Below are positions 1-7,642 of a stretch of 64,000 nucleotides of DNA, piece by piece (position 1 is the first letter of the stretch; each line of letters begins with the position of its first letter). Below the pieces are notes generated by a model. That model was not told the origin of the DNA, ran no database searches, and was given only the letters and a program-made list of their open reading frames with translations. The translations under genes were made by a program, and so were the position numbers. The stretch spans positions 8,952,001 through 9,016,000 of the forward strand of contig NZ_JASTLC010000001.1 in the NCBI RefSeq assembly GCF_030499575.1. Direction: 5' to 3'. This DNA comes from Streptomyces sp. DG2A-72. Its GTDB lineage: Bacteria; Actinomycetota; Actinomycetes; Streptomycetales; Streptomycetaceae.

Positions 1-907
1 GGGCTTCGATGGAGGCGCGGTTGGCCTCGGCCGGCCACTTGGGCAGGGTCACCCGCTCCAGGACGTCCGCCGGGATCTTCGTGTACGTCGTCATGATCGC
101 TCGGGCCTCGTCGGGGTGGGAGTCGGCGTAGGCCAGGGACTGGGCGGTGGCCTCCCGGAACCTCTTCACCACGTCCGGGTTCTGCTGCTCGTACTGCTGC
201 GAGGTGAAGTACATGGCGACGGTGAGGTCCGGGGCGATGTCGACCAGGGGAGAGGCGATCTCCACGCCGCCCTGGCTCCTGATCGTGGCGGTCGCCGGCT
301 CGACCACGCAGGCGGCGTCGATCTGTCCCTTGTCGAGCGCCGCGGGCATCTGGTCGAAGGCGAGCTCGACGAGCTGCACCTTGTCGGGGTCGCCGCCCGC
401 CGCGCGTACCGACTGACGCACCACGGTCTCGTTGATGTTCTTCAGGGTGTTGATGGCGACCTTCTTGCCCTCCAACTGCTTCGGCGACGTGATCGAGCTG
501 CCCTTCTTCACCATCAGGCCGTTGAAGTCCTTGCCCTTCACACCGGTCGAGGCGATGCCGTTCACCACGGCCTTGATGGGCACGTTGTTGGACTGGGCGA
601 CCATCAGCGAGGTCACATTCGAGAAGCCGAACTGGAACTGGCCACTGACCACACCCGGCACGATCGCGGCGCCGCCCTGCGCGGGCGTCAGCTCCAGTTT
701 CAGGCCGCGTTCACTGAAGAACCCCTTCTTCTGGCCCAGATAGAGGGGCGCGACATCGACAATCGGGATGATCCCCACCTTGACCGTGGTGGTGCCGCCG
801 GACGAGGCGTTCGGGTCCGACGCGCCACCGTCGTCGGACGAGCCGCACGCCGTCGCGGCGGCCAGAACGGATAGGGCCGTGAGGCCGATGAACAGACGAC
901 GACGCAT
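1..907 (-). CDS. ABC transporter substrate-binding lipoprotein (SsuA/TauA/THI5-like), 3' end cut by window edge
   Basis: About 302 codons are visible; the gene runs off the left edge. Translation begins MRRRLFIGLTALSVLAAATAC, a lipoprotein signal peptide with the lipobox cysteine near residue 21, then a Ser/Asp/Gly-rich linker. The mature part shows the NMT1/SsuA pattern: VKVGIIPIVDVAPLYLGQ at the first strand, GFF near the first helix, QFQFGFSNVTS, and VEPATATI late in the domain. Such proteins capture sulfonates, taurine, nitrate or small aromatic acids outside the membrane for an ABC importer. The start at 907 has a GGGGGAG ribosome site. It diverges from the IclR gene, which suggests shared control and perhaps an aromatic ligand; the ligand itself is inference. 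Confidence 0.85.
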   Translation of the reverse strand, partial: MRRRLFIGLTALSVLAAATACGSSDDGGASDPNASSGGTTTVKVGIIPIVDVAPLYLGQKKGFFSERGLKLELTPAQGGAAIVPGVVSGQFQFGFSNVTSLMVAQSNNVPIKAVVNGIASTGVKGKDFNGLMVKKGSSITSPKQLEGKKVAINTLKNINETVVRQSVRAAGGDPDKVQLVELAFDQMPAALDKGQIDAACVVEPATATIRSQGGVEIASPLVDIAPDLTVAMYFTSQQYEQQNPDVVKRFREATAQSLAYADSHPDEARAIMTTYTKIPADVLERVTLPKWPAEANRASIEA

Positions 908-1056
908 GACTCCCCCTGTGGGACCGGTCCTGGTGCTCCGAGAGGTTGTGCGCAGACTGCACGGGTGTGCTGTGTGGGAACGTAAGGCCCGGCCCCGGGC
1001 AGGGTCAATGTCCGTGTCATCACAGGTCGTTGACAGGGGGAGATGCGCGCTCTTAG

Positions 1057-1073
1057 CGTGCGCACAGCGCACG
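1057..1073. promoter_or_regulatory. Perfect inverted repeat before the IclR gene
   Basis: CGTGCGC-ACA-GCGCACG is a perfect 7-bp palindrome with a 3-bp spacer, ending 25 bp before the IclR start and lying in the divergent intergenic region. IclR-type regulators bind short palindromes and often autoregulate, so this is a candidate operator for the regulator and/or the divergent transporter. Binding is inferred from position and symmetry only. Confidence 0.4.
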
Positions 1074-1098
1074 TTCATGCGTCCGCCCGGAGGCTACG

Positions 1099-1914
1099 AT
1101 GCCCGCTGCACCCCGCGCACCGCACTTCGTCCGGTCCTTCGAGCGGGGTCTCGCCGTCATCCGCGCCTTCGACGCCGAGCACCCGGCTCTCACGCTCAGC
1201 GATGTCGCCCGCGCCTGCGGACTGACCCGCGCGGCTGCCCGCCGCTTCCTGCTCACGCTCGCCGACCTGGGCTACGTCCAGACCGACGGCCGGCGCTTCC
1301 GCCTCACCCCGCGCGTGCTGGAACTCGGCTACTCCTACCTCTCCAGCTTCACCCTGCCGCAGATCGCCGAACCGCATCTGGAGCAACTCGTCGCGCAGGT
1401 ACGGGAGTCGTCCTCGCTGTGCGTCCTCGACGGCGACGACGTCGTGTACGTCGCGAGGGTCCCCACCAGCCGCATCATGACCGCGTCCATCACGGTCGGC
1501 ACCCGCTTCCCGGCGCACGTCACCTCCGTGGGCCGGGTCATCCTCGCCCATCTGCCGGACGAGGAGATCGAGATCCGCCTCGCCCGCGCCGATCTGCGCC
1601 CCCTCACCGCCCGCACCGTCGTCACGGCGGACGCCCTGCGCGCCGAACTGCGCCGGGTACGGCGTCAGGGGCACGCCCTCGTCGACCAGGAACTGGAGGA
1701 GGGGCTGCGATCGGTCGCCGCCCCGGTGCGTGACCGGGACGGCGAGGTGGTGGCCGGCGTGAACATAGCCGTGCACGCCGGCCGCAACTCCGTCGAGTCC
1801 GTACGCCGCGATCTGCTGCCCCATCTGCTCGCGACGGTCGCCCGGATCGAGGCGGACGTACGGATCACAGGTCCAGCACGAGCCGCTTCCCCCGGCACCG
1901 GGACACACAGATGA
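1099..1914 (+). CDS. IclR-family transcriptional regulator (PcaR/PobR-like)
   Basis: 271 residues, the normal size for IclR regulators. The N-terminal winged helix runs roughly from residue 8 to 70 (SFERGLAVIRAF, LTLSDVARACGLTRAAARRFL, LGYV). The C-terminal effector domain follows (SSLCVLDGDDVVYVARV, TSVGRVILAHL, DQELEEGLRSVAAPVRD). The helix-turn-helix wording is closest to the PcaR/PobR/CatR branch, which controls aromatic acid catabolism. ATG at 1099 has GGAGG 7 bases upstream. Its 3' end overlaps the end of vanB on the other strand by 50 bp (1865-1914). With the vanillate demethylase and the divergent transporter nearby, it is a good candidate regulator of both; that link is inference. 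Confidence 0.9.
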   Translation: MPAAPRAPHFVRSFERGLAVIRAFDAEHPALTLSDVARACGLTRAAARRFLLTLADLGYVQTDGRRFRLTPRVLELGYSYLSSFTLPQIAEPHLEQLVAQVRESSSLCVLDGDDVVYVARVPTSRIMTASITVGTRFPAHVTSVGRVILAHLPDEEIEIRLARADLRPLTARTVVTADALRAELRRVRRQGHALVDQELEEGLRSVAAPVRDRDGEVVAGVNIAVHAGRNSVESVRRDLLPHLLATVARIEADVRITGPARAASPGTGTHR

Positions 1915-2803
1915 GCATGGTCTCCCCGGCCTCGCGCTCCTCCTCCGTGAGGACCGAGTCACGGTGGTCCGGGGTGCCCTCGATGACGTCGGTCTCGCAG
2001 GTGCCGCAGGTGCCCTCGGTGCAGGAGAAGAGCACCTCGACACCCGCGGCACGCACGGTGTCGAGCACGGAGACGTCCGGCGGGACGGTGAGGGTGCGCC
2101 CGCTCTGCTGCAGGACGACCTCGAACTCCTCGTCGTCTCCGGTCTGTTGCTGCTCCTTCGGGCTGAACCGCTCGACGTGCAGCACTCCGGCCGGGCAGCG
2201 CTCCTCCACCGCGTCCAGCAGCGGCCCGGGACCGCAGCAGTAGACGAGGGTGCCCTCGGGGAGGTCGTCGAGGACCGGGGCGAGGTCGAGCAGGCCGGCC
2301 TCGTCCTGCGGAGCGACGGTGACGCGGTCGCCGTACCGCCGCAACTCCCCGGTGAACGCCATGGACCGGCGGCTCCGTCCGCCGTAGAGCAGCGTCCACT
2401 CGGCGCCCGCCGCTTCCGCCGCCGCCAGCATCGGAAGGATCGGCGTGATGCCGATGCCGCCCGCGATGAAGCGGTAGCGGGGTGCCGGGGCCAGCGCGAA
2501 GTGGTTGCGGGGCCCGCGCACCCGCACCTTGTCGCCCGGCCCCAACTGCCCGTGCACGTGCGCAGATCCGCCCCGCCCGTCCGGCTCCCGCAGCACCGCG
2601 ATCCGCCACACCGAGCGGTCCGCCGGATCCCCGCACAGCGAGTACTGCCGCTCCAGCTCCGGACCCAGTACGACGTCGATGTGCGCCCCCGGCTCCCAGG
2701 CCGGGAGCTCCTCGCCCAGGGGATGGCGCAGGGTGAGGGCGAGCACGCCGTCGGCCGCGGCCTCCCGGCGGTCGACGACGAGTTCGGCTTCGTACACGGT
2801 CAT
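1865..2803 (-). CDS. vanB: Vanillate O-demethylase oxidoreductase (FMN / plant-type 2Fe-2S reductase)
   Basis: 312 residues from ATG 2803; a GAGGAAG ribosome site supports this start over the in-frame extension to 2887. Domain order is a ferredoxin-reductase FMN domain (residues about 1-105, with RQYSLCGDP), an NAD-binding domain (IAGGIGITPILPM; VYCCGPGPLLDAV), and a C-terminal plant-type ferredoxin with CTEGTCGTCETDV and a later Cys in LICVSRC binding the 2Fe-2S cluster. It passes electrons from NAD(P)H to the Rieske oxygenase that demethylates vanillate to protocatechuate. Its ATG overlaps the stop of the upstream small gene (ATGA), so translation is probably coupled. Related phenoxybenzoate or phthalate reductases share this layout. 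Confidence 0.9.
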   Translation of the reverse strand: MTVYEAELVVDRREAAADGVLALTLRHPLGEELPAWEPGAHIDVVLGPELERQYSLCGDPADRSVWRIAVLREPDGRGGSAHVHGQLGPGDKVRVRGPRNHFALAPAPRYRFIAGGIGITPILPMLAAAEAAGAEWTLLYGGRSRRSMAFTGELRRYGDRVTVAPQDEAGLLDLAPVLDDLPEGTLVYCCGPGPLLDAVEERCPAGVLHVERFSPKEQQQTGDDEEFEVVLQQSGRTLTVPPDVSVLDTVRAAGVEVLFSCTEGTCGTCETDVIEGTPDHRDSVLTEEEREAGETMLICVSRCRGKRLVLDL

Positions 2804-3000
2804 GAGTCGCTTCCTCGCGGCTGGTGTCCTTCGGGGTGGTGTCCTTCGGGGTGGTGTCCTTCGGGGTGGCCCAGCATCCACTCCCACATCTCGATCGGAT
2901 CCTGGGCGGTGTGCTCGGCGCCGCAGTGACAGGTGCCGTGCAGGATGTCGGTGCCCGGCAGCCAGTCGATGCGGTAGATCTCGCCCGTGGGGCTCGTCAC
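2800..3000 (-). CDS. Small His-rich protein inserted between vanA and vanB
   Basis: 66 residues starting at GTG 3000. The GTG overlaps the vanA stop (GTGA), and its TGA (2800-2802) overlaps the vanB start (ATGA), so it is locked into the operon by two 4-base overlaps. The N-terminal half holds a CHC pair (GTCHCGAEHTAQDP) and a WEWMLGHPEGH stretch. The C-terminus is built of HPEGH repeats from a 15-bp tandem repeat and is rich in His. I know no function for it. Metal handling or assembly of the Rieske centre is possible from the Cys/His content, but this is speculation. It is well supported as a gene by its position. Confidence 0.7.
   Translation of the reverse strand: MTSPTGEIYRIDWLPGTDILHGTCHCGAEHTAQDPIEMWEWMLGHPEGHHPEGHHPEGHQPRGSDS
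2822..2866. repeat. Three perfect 15-bp tandem repeats inside the small vanA-vanB gene
   Basis: TGGTGTCCTTCGGGG occurs three times in a row with no mismatch (2822-2836, 2837-2851, 2852-2866). Because 15 is a multiple of 3 the array keeps the reading frame and encodes the HPEGH repeat unit on the minus strand. Copy number could change by slippage without a frameshift. Confidence 0.95.
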
Positions 3001-4061
3001 TGGACCTTCTCCATCGGCTTGTCGCCCTCCTCCACCAGCCGGGCGAGGATACGCCGGGCTGCCAGGCCGCCGGTGTCGATGTTGATGCTCAGCTCCTGGT
3101 ACCCCGTCCGCTCGGTCCCGAGCGTCTTCTGGAGCAGGTTGAGGGCGTCGACGTCCTGCATGACGACGGTGTGGTTGTTGCCGCGCAGGAACTCGGTGAC
3201 CTCGTCGTCGTCCGTCGCCCAGTCCCGGGAGACCATCCAGAAGTCGTACACCTTGCCGTCCGAGGACGGCGTGATGGCGTACGTGATCTCGGTGTGGAAG
3301 CCGTTCGGATCGCTGCCGTCGGCCTCCGGCACCACGCCGACCGGGGCGATCCGGCTGTGCAACAGATAGAGGCAGGGGGCGTGGTACTCGATGTCCTGCC
3401 AGCGGGTGATGCGGCCCTCGATGCCGGTGGACTTGGCGTAGAACGGCGGGCACTCGGCGTCGTCCATGTGCCGGCTGACCCGCACGATCCCCGCGCCCTC
3501 GTCGACCTCGGTGGTGATCGGCGTCTCGGCGACCTCGGGGGTGCCGATGTAGCCGCCGTGCAGATACGTCTCGTGGGAGAGGTCGAGGAGGTTGTCGACG
3601 AGCAGTCCGTAGTCGGCGTCGATGGGCTCCATGCCGCGGACGGTGGTCCAGCCGGGGGCGTCGAGGTGCCGGGCGCGCGGGATGGTCTGCGGGTCCGCGA
3701 GCGCCGGGTCGCCGATCCACACCCAGATCAACGAATCCTGCTCGACCACCGGGTAGGAGGCGACGCGGGCCGTGCGCGGGATGCGTTTCTGCCCGGGCAC
3801 GTACACGCAAGCGCCCGTCGTGTCGTACGTGAAGCCGTGGTAGCCGCAGACGATCCGGTCGCCGTCGAGACCGCTCTCCGACAGCGGGTACCGGCGGTGC
3901 ACACACCGGTCGTGCAGCGCGACGGGCGTTCCGTCGCCCTCGGTGCGGTAGAAGACGAGCGGCTCACCGAGGACGGTCCGGCCGAGCAGCTCACGCCCGA
4001 CCTCGTGGCTGTAGGCGGCGACGTACCACTGGTTCCTGGCGAAAGTCGTCATGTGCGGCAT
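2997..4061 (-). CDS. vanA: Vanillate O-demethylase oxygenase, Rieske non-heme iron subunit
   Basis: 354 residues from ATG 4061 (GGGAG upstream); a second ATG lies 9 bases in. The N-terminal Rieske domain has C-x-H (DRCVHRRYPLS) and C-x2-H (VCGYHGF) ligands at about residues 50-75. The catalytic domain carries the mononuclear iron motif DNLLDLSHETYLH, with two His and the bridging Asp just before it. This matches VanA-type monooxygenases, which remove the methyl group of vanillate as formaldehyde and give protocatechuate in the cytoplasm with VanB as electron donor. It is the first gene of vanA - small gene - vanB. Related aromatic O-demethylases such as dicamba monooxygenase share the fold, so the exact methoxy-aromatic substrate is not proven. 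Confidence 0.88.
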   Translation of the reverse strand: MPHMTTFARNQWYVAAYSHEVGRELLGRTVLGEPLVFYRTEGDGTPVALHDRCVHRRYPLSESGLDGDRIVCGYHGFTYDTTGACVYVPGQKRIPRTARVASYPVVEQDSLIWVWIGDPALADPQTIPRARHLDAPGWTTVRGMEPIDADYGLLVDNLLDLSHETYLHGGYIGTPEVAETPITTEVDEGAGIVRVSRHMDDAECPPFYAKSTGIEGRITRWQDIEYHAPCLYLLHSRIAPVGVVPEADGSDPNGFHTEITYAITPSSDGKVYDFWMVSRDWATDDDEVTEFLRGNNHTVVMQDVDALNLLQKTLGTERTGYQELSINIDTGGLAARRILARLVEEGDKPMEKVQ

Positions 4062-4129
4062 TGGCTTCGGCTCCCGTCGTTGGGTGATGGCGACATCGTC
4101 CGGAAGGGTGTCACGGCGCCGCAATACCT

Positions 4130-4146
4130 CTTCCGCCTCACGGAAG
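4130..4146. promoter_or_regulatory. Palindromes upstream of vanA
   Basis: CTTCCG-CCTCA-CGGAAG is a 6-bp perfect inverted repeat about 70 bp before the vanA start. A second, smaller palindrome GGAAACTTCC lies close by at about 4154-4163. GGAA/TTCC half sites are common in IclR-family operators. This is a candidate control site for the van operon, not shown to be bound. Confidence 0.35.
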
Positions 4147-4163
4147 GCTCTGGGGAAACTTCC

Positions 4164-4706
4164 TGTTCAGGACGGGTGCTCGTTTGTGGGAGTGAAATCA
4201 GGAGTGCGCTGAGCCGGCGATCTCGCTGAGCGTTTCCGCCGATGGTTTGTGTCAGCCTGGCATTCCCGCTTTGCGATATATAACGGCTTTGAGCATTTTG
4301 TATCGATCGTTGCGCCGCAAACTGTCTGCACAGGAGCAGAAATTGCATCGTCGCAGATCAATCATGTTCGTCGGCTCGGGAGAGGGCTTCGGGGGCGAAT
4401 CCGGGTCGAATCTGCCCTCCTTTCGACTCTCCAGTGTGTTGTCGCAGGTCGGACAGGCAGCGCGAAGGCTTGGGGACAGGGATCGCGAGGAGGCTGCTGG
4501 ATTGACGGACGCGGGGACGCGGCCGTCGACCGGCTGTTCGTCTCCCGGTGGCACCCGTGAGACGCCAGCTCTCGCTTGCGGAAACGGGACTGCTGTCGGA
4601 TGGTGACTCGGCCCACGAGTGGCCCGGTTAGGTTTCGGGTGGCGCGGCCAGGACGGGTCCTGGTCCGGCTGCGTCCCCAGTCCTATGTCGGGGTTGGGCA
4701 GCGAGC
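4164..4706. other. Gene-free stretch with an AT-rich patch
   Basis: No convincing reading frame on either strand. At about 4270-4325 there is a patch much richer in A/T than its surroundings (TATATAACGG, CATTTTGTATCGATCG), which may hold promoter elements for vanA or be foreign DNA. The 15-base word CGAATCCGGGTCGAA at 4396-4410 recurs at 19823. Confidence 0.5.
4396..4410 (+). repeat. Direct repeat, left copy (partner at 19823-19837)
   Basis: CGAATCCGGGTCGAA is present in the same orientation at 4396 and 19823. The two copies bracket nearly the whole accessory region of insertion sequences, broken genes and the nuclease locus. A 15-bp match is short and could be chance or a remnant of tRNA-like T-arm sequence, so a boundary role is only a suggestion. 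Confidence 0.4.
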
Positions 4707-4783
4707 GGGGAGTGAATTCGGGTCGAGCAGAGCAGCGGACTCATAATCCGTCGGCCGTGGGTTCGAGTCCCACTCGCCCCACC
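4707..4783 (+). tRNA. tRNA-Met (CAU) with degenerate 5' half, probably a 3' fragment or attachment scar
   Basis: From about 4727 on the sequence is a textbook tRNA 3' part: anticodon stem GCGGA/TCCGT closing loop CTCATAA with anticodon CAT, variable loop, T arm GTGGG-TTCGAGT-CCCAC, acceptor strand TCGCCCC and ACC. The 77-base length fits a tRNA starting at GGGG 4707, but only five of seven acceptor pairs form and the D stem (ATTC/GAGC) is poor and lacks the usual D-loop bases. This is what remains when an element integrates in or excises from a tRNA 3' end. It could also be a decayed tRNA; a working tRNA is unlikely. Confidence 0.5.
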
Positions 4784-4822
4784 GGGCAGGCATCTGACCT
4801 GCGGAAACGTCTCATCGAGGGT

Positions 4823-4859
4823 GCGGATTCAGTCTGTTGGGTCAACGGACTGAATCCGC
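4823..4859. terminator. Strong hairpin downstream of the tRNA fragment
   Basis: GCGGATTCAGTC pairs perfectly with GACTGAATCCGC, and the inner bases continue the stem (one T-G pair and four Watson-Crick pairs) to leave a 3-base loop: 17 pairs in 37 bases. It lies 40 bases after the tRNA 3' end, as tRNA terminators do. There is no clear T run. Confidence 0.6.
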
Positions 4860-5081
4860 TGCTCGTGACTTCAACGGCGTTGCCGTCAAAGGTAGTTCGA
4901 ACTGTTCTGACCTGCACGGATGTCGTAGCTCATAGCCAGGAGAGGTCGCCGCATGTGGTCTCTGTGAGTGGCTGGGCGCTTGATTCGGGACGCTGGCAGG
5001 ACGCAGGGAAATCGGAAGTGGCTGCCGCGGCACTGTCCTGCCCGAGACTGCTGTGGTTGGTGGCCGGGTGGCGGACGATGA

Positions 5082-6038
5082 TCAGGGTGCTGGACGCCCC
5101 TTAGATGTGTACTGACCCGGGAGGTTGATCAAGCGGGCGATGGGCGGCTTGTTCCCGATGGCGGTGTGTGGCCGGTGGTGGTCATAGGTGTGGAGCCAGG
5201 CGGAGAGGGCGGCCCTGCGTTCGGCTTCTGAGACGTAGCAGCGGGCGTATCCCCAACCGTCAGCGAGGGTGCGGTGGAATCTCTCGATCTTCCCGTTGGT
5301 CTGCGGGCGGCGGGGTCGCGTGCGTGAGTGCTTGATCCGAAGTTCGGTGCAGGCGTCGCGCCAGAGGTGTGACACGGGCGGCGCCATTGTCGGAGAGCAC
5401 CCGCTCGACGGTGACGTCACGGTCGGCGAACCAGGTCACGGCTCGGCAAAGGCGACACGAGAGTGGTCGTCGATGACGGTGTGAACGAATGCGTAGCCCA
5501 TCTTCGGGTCGTGGTGCTGATTCTTCGGCTTCCCTTCCGTCCGCGCGCGGTTGCGTGTGCCTTGCGCGCGACCGACGAATCGCCATCCGCCTCCGTCGGG
5601 AATGTTGCCGAGCTTCTTGACGTCGACGTGGATCATCGACCCCGAGTGAGGGTGTTCGTAGCGGCGTACCGGGTCTCCCGTAGCACGATCGAGGTAGTTC
5701 AGACGGCTGATGTGGCAGCGCCGAAGCACCCGGTGCACGGTCGATGGCGCGACCCCGGTCAAGGCAGCGAGCTGGACAGGGCCGATGCGCTTGCGCAGGC
5801 GCAGCGAGACGATTCGTTTCGTCGTTGCTGCTGGCGTCTTCGCGGGGCTGGTGTGTGGTCGGGAGGATCGGTCGGTCATGGGCTGCCCGGCTGCGTACCT
5901 GCTCGCCCATCGCTTGACGGTTGGCCATGAGCATTGGAATCGGGCGGCGACTTCGCGGATCAGGACTCCTTGGTCGACGACCAGTTGGGCGACCTTGAGT
6001 CGCGCTCGCGGGGTCAGGGCGGAGTTGGCATGACTCAC
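5082..6038 (-). pseudogene. IS481-family transposase, frameshifted and internally deleted
   Basis: Begins at GTG 6038 (SHANSALTPRARLKVAQLVV), with a GAAGGA ribosome site and the helix-turn-helix typical of IS481. It reads through the first DDE aspartate region (HVDVKKLG, TVIDDHSRVAFAEP) to about 5440. The reading then needs a second frame (TWFADRDVTVERVLSDNGAA) and a third frame (SHLWRDACTELRIKH, RPQTNGKIERFHRTLADGW), and residues expected between the first two pieces are missing. So there are two frame changes and a small deletion, and the product cannot be functional. The GTG overlaps the stop of the MFS gene. The element end lies near 5102, where CTTAGATGTGTACTG meets flanking DNA; the last frame reads out to 5082. 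Confidence 0.85.
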
Positions 6039-7564
6039 AGACTCGGTTCCTTCACCCGGGCTGCCTCGGCGCGGGCCGTCGGCTGCTTGAACGCGTGCAG
6101 TGATAGCCACACGGCGACAAGGAGGCTCGCGATGCAGATTCCGAGTGCGACGTGGTAGCCGGTTTCGAATGCGTGACGGGCCGTGCCCTGCATCTGGGTG
6201 GGAACTGCATGGAGGTTTCCGGTGGCGATGGTGCCGGGGGCAGAGTGCGTGTGCCCGAATCGCGATGCGACCCAGGTGTGGTGCGTCACTGCCGCGCCGA
6301 TGGCGCCGACGAGCGCGAGGCCTACGGCGGTACCGAGCTGGCGCGAGGAGTTCAGCACCGCCGAGGCAGCACCCGCGACGGGCGCGGAGACGTCGCGCAT
6401 GGCCACGTGGGTGATCCCAGGAACCAGCAGTCCGAAACCGACTCCTGCGACCAGGTACCCGATGCCCGCCACGGCGAATGGGGTGGTTGGCGTCAAGGTG
6501 CTCAGTGCTGCCACACCGAGCGCTCCGGCCGCGCAGCCCGTGGTCACGATGGCACGTGGCGTGAAGCGTTGACTGAGTTTGCCGGCCATCTGCGCGGCCA
6601 CTAGGAACGGGGTGTTCATCAGCAGCCACGACAGGCCGGTGTGAAGTGCGGACCAGCCGAGAACGTTCTGGAACATCAAGGTGACGTAGTAGAGCGTGCC
6701 GCTGAAGGCCAGGTAGCTGGTGAAGTAGATGAAGCAGGCACCGATGAACGCTGAGTTGCTGCGCACCGCTCTCGGTACCAAAGGATCGCTGGCGCGGCGT
6801 TGCCACTGCACGAACGCCACGAGAACGAGCCCGCCACCGATGAGCGGCAACAGGGTTCGTGCCGGATCCCAGGACACGTCAGTCGCGGTGATCAGCCCGA
6901 AAGTCACTGATGTCAGGCCCACCGACGCGAGCACGACACCCGGCACGTCAAGCGGCCGCGACTCGGACGTCGTAGCGGCCCGTGGGATGGTCAGCAGAAT
7001 CAAGACAACCGTGACGACAATGATCGGGAGATTGGCCCAGAAGATCGTTGACCAGCCGAAGGCCGACAGCAGTAGGCCGCCGACGATCGGGCCCGCGCCG
7101 AAGCCAATGCCGCCGATCGCTGCCCACCAGCCGATCGCGTGACCGCGCTGTTCCGGCGGGTAGGTATCGGTCAGTACGGCGAGGGTGAGCGCCAAGATGT
7201 CGGCTCCGCCAACTCCCTGACCGATTCGCGCGCACACAAGCGCCACGGGGCTGGGTGCCAGCGCTGCTCCGGCGGAGCAGAGGCCGAAGACGACCAGACC
7301 GGCCAACAGGACCGGCCGGTGGCCAAGCCGATCACCGAGTGCACCCATCAACGGGATCAGTGCAGCCAGCCCGAGGGCGTAGCCGCTGATGATCCACTCC
7401 AACGAGCCTGGCGCCACTTGCAGCTCATGCTGGATCGTCGGGAGGGCGACATTGACGATCGTGACGTCGAGCTGGATCAAGAAGCCAGCCAGACACAAGG
7501 CCAGCAGCGCCATCCGGCGTCGTTGTCGGGCATCTAGGGTTGGCGCTGATTGGTTCGGGGTCAT
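6035..7564 (-). CDS. MFS drug-efflux transporter, DHA2 (14-helix) family
   Basis: 509 residues, rich in hydrophobic helices throughout. Motif A-like GALGDRLGHRPVLL follows the second helix, and motif C-like GIGFGAGPIVGGLLL lies in helix 5, as in EmrB/QacA exporters driven by the proton gradient. Start ATG 7564 has GGAG nine bases upstream; an in-frame GTG is at 7567. The last residues (RVKEPSL) lie in DNA shared with the IS481 transposase start, so the natural C-terminus was probably replaced when the element arrived; the membrane core is complete. It diverges from an ECF sigma gene across 78 bp and is a likely target of that sigma factor. Confidence 0.88.
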   Translation of the reverse strand: MTPNQSAPTLDARQRRRMALLALCLAGFLIQLDVTIVNVALPTIQHELQVAPGSLEWIISGYALGLAALIPLMGALGDRLGHRPVLLAGLVVFGLCSAGAALAPSPVALVCARIGQGVGGADILALTLAVLTDTYPPEQRGHAIGWWAAIGGIGFGAGPIVGGLLLSAFGWSTIFWANLPIIVVTVVLILLTIPRAATTSESRPLDVPGVVLASVGLTSVTFGLITATDVSWDPARTLLPLIGGGLVLVAFVQWQRRASDPLVPRAVRSNSAFIGACFIYFTSYLAFSGTLYYVTLMFQNVLGWSALHTGLSWLLMNTPFLVAAQMAGKLSQRFTPRAIVTTGCAAGALGVAALSTLTPTTPFAVAGIGYLVAGVGFGLLVPGITHVAMRDVSAPVAGAASAVLNSSRQLGTAVGLALVGAIGAAVTHHTWVASRFGHTHSAPGTIATGNLHAVPTQMQGTARHAFETGYHVALGICIASLLVAVWLSLHAFKQPTARAEAARVKEPSL

Positions 7565-7599
7565 CACATCGTGCTCCAGTCACGTTCTCGCTCGTAGGC

Positions 7600-7618
7600 G
7601 TGTCACAGGCACTGACAC
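7600..7618. promoter_or_regulatory. Inverted TGTCA elements between the MFS and ECF sigma genes
   Basis: GTGTCA-N7-TGACAC is a perfect 6-bp palindrome. Each arm offers a TGTCA word, the known -35 element of ECF41-type promoters. On the minus strand TGTCAGT is followed 16 bases later by CGAG, near the CGTC -10 element. The plus strand has the exact TGTCACA but no clear -10 at the right distance. I read it as a divergent sigma-dependent promoter, with moderate confidence for the MFS side. Confidence 0.45.
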
Positions 7619-7642
7619 CCCGCAACACGAGGACGTGACTGG

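Noticed and set aside
2822..2866. Repeat array as a possible CRISPR
   Set aside because: Units are 15 bp with no spacers and lie inside a coding frame.
1865..2887. 340-residue version of VanB
   Set aside because: The extra 28 residues are the out-of-frame reading of the 15-bp repeats (RRTPP units); the ribosome site supports the start at 2803.
4707..4783. Fully functional tRNA-Met
   Set aside because: Acceptor has two mismatches and the D arm is degraded; kept as a degenerate tRNA or fragment.
5436..6806. 456-residue minus-strand frame covering IS481 and the exporter
   Set aside because: Only its last 200 residues are the transposase; the first half is antisense-type shadow of the MFS gene with no motif or ribosome site.
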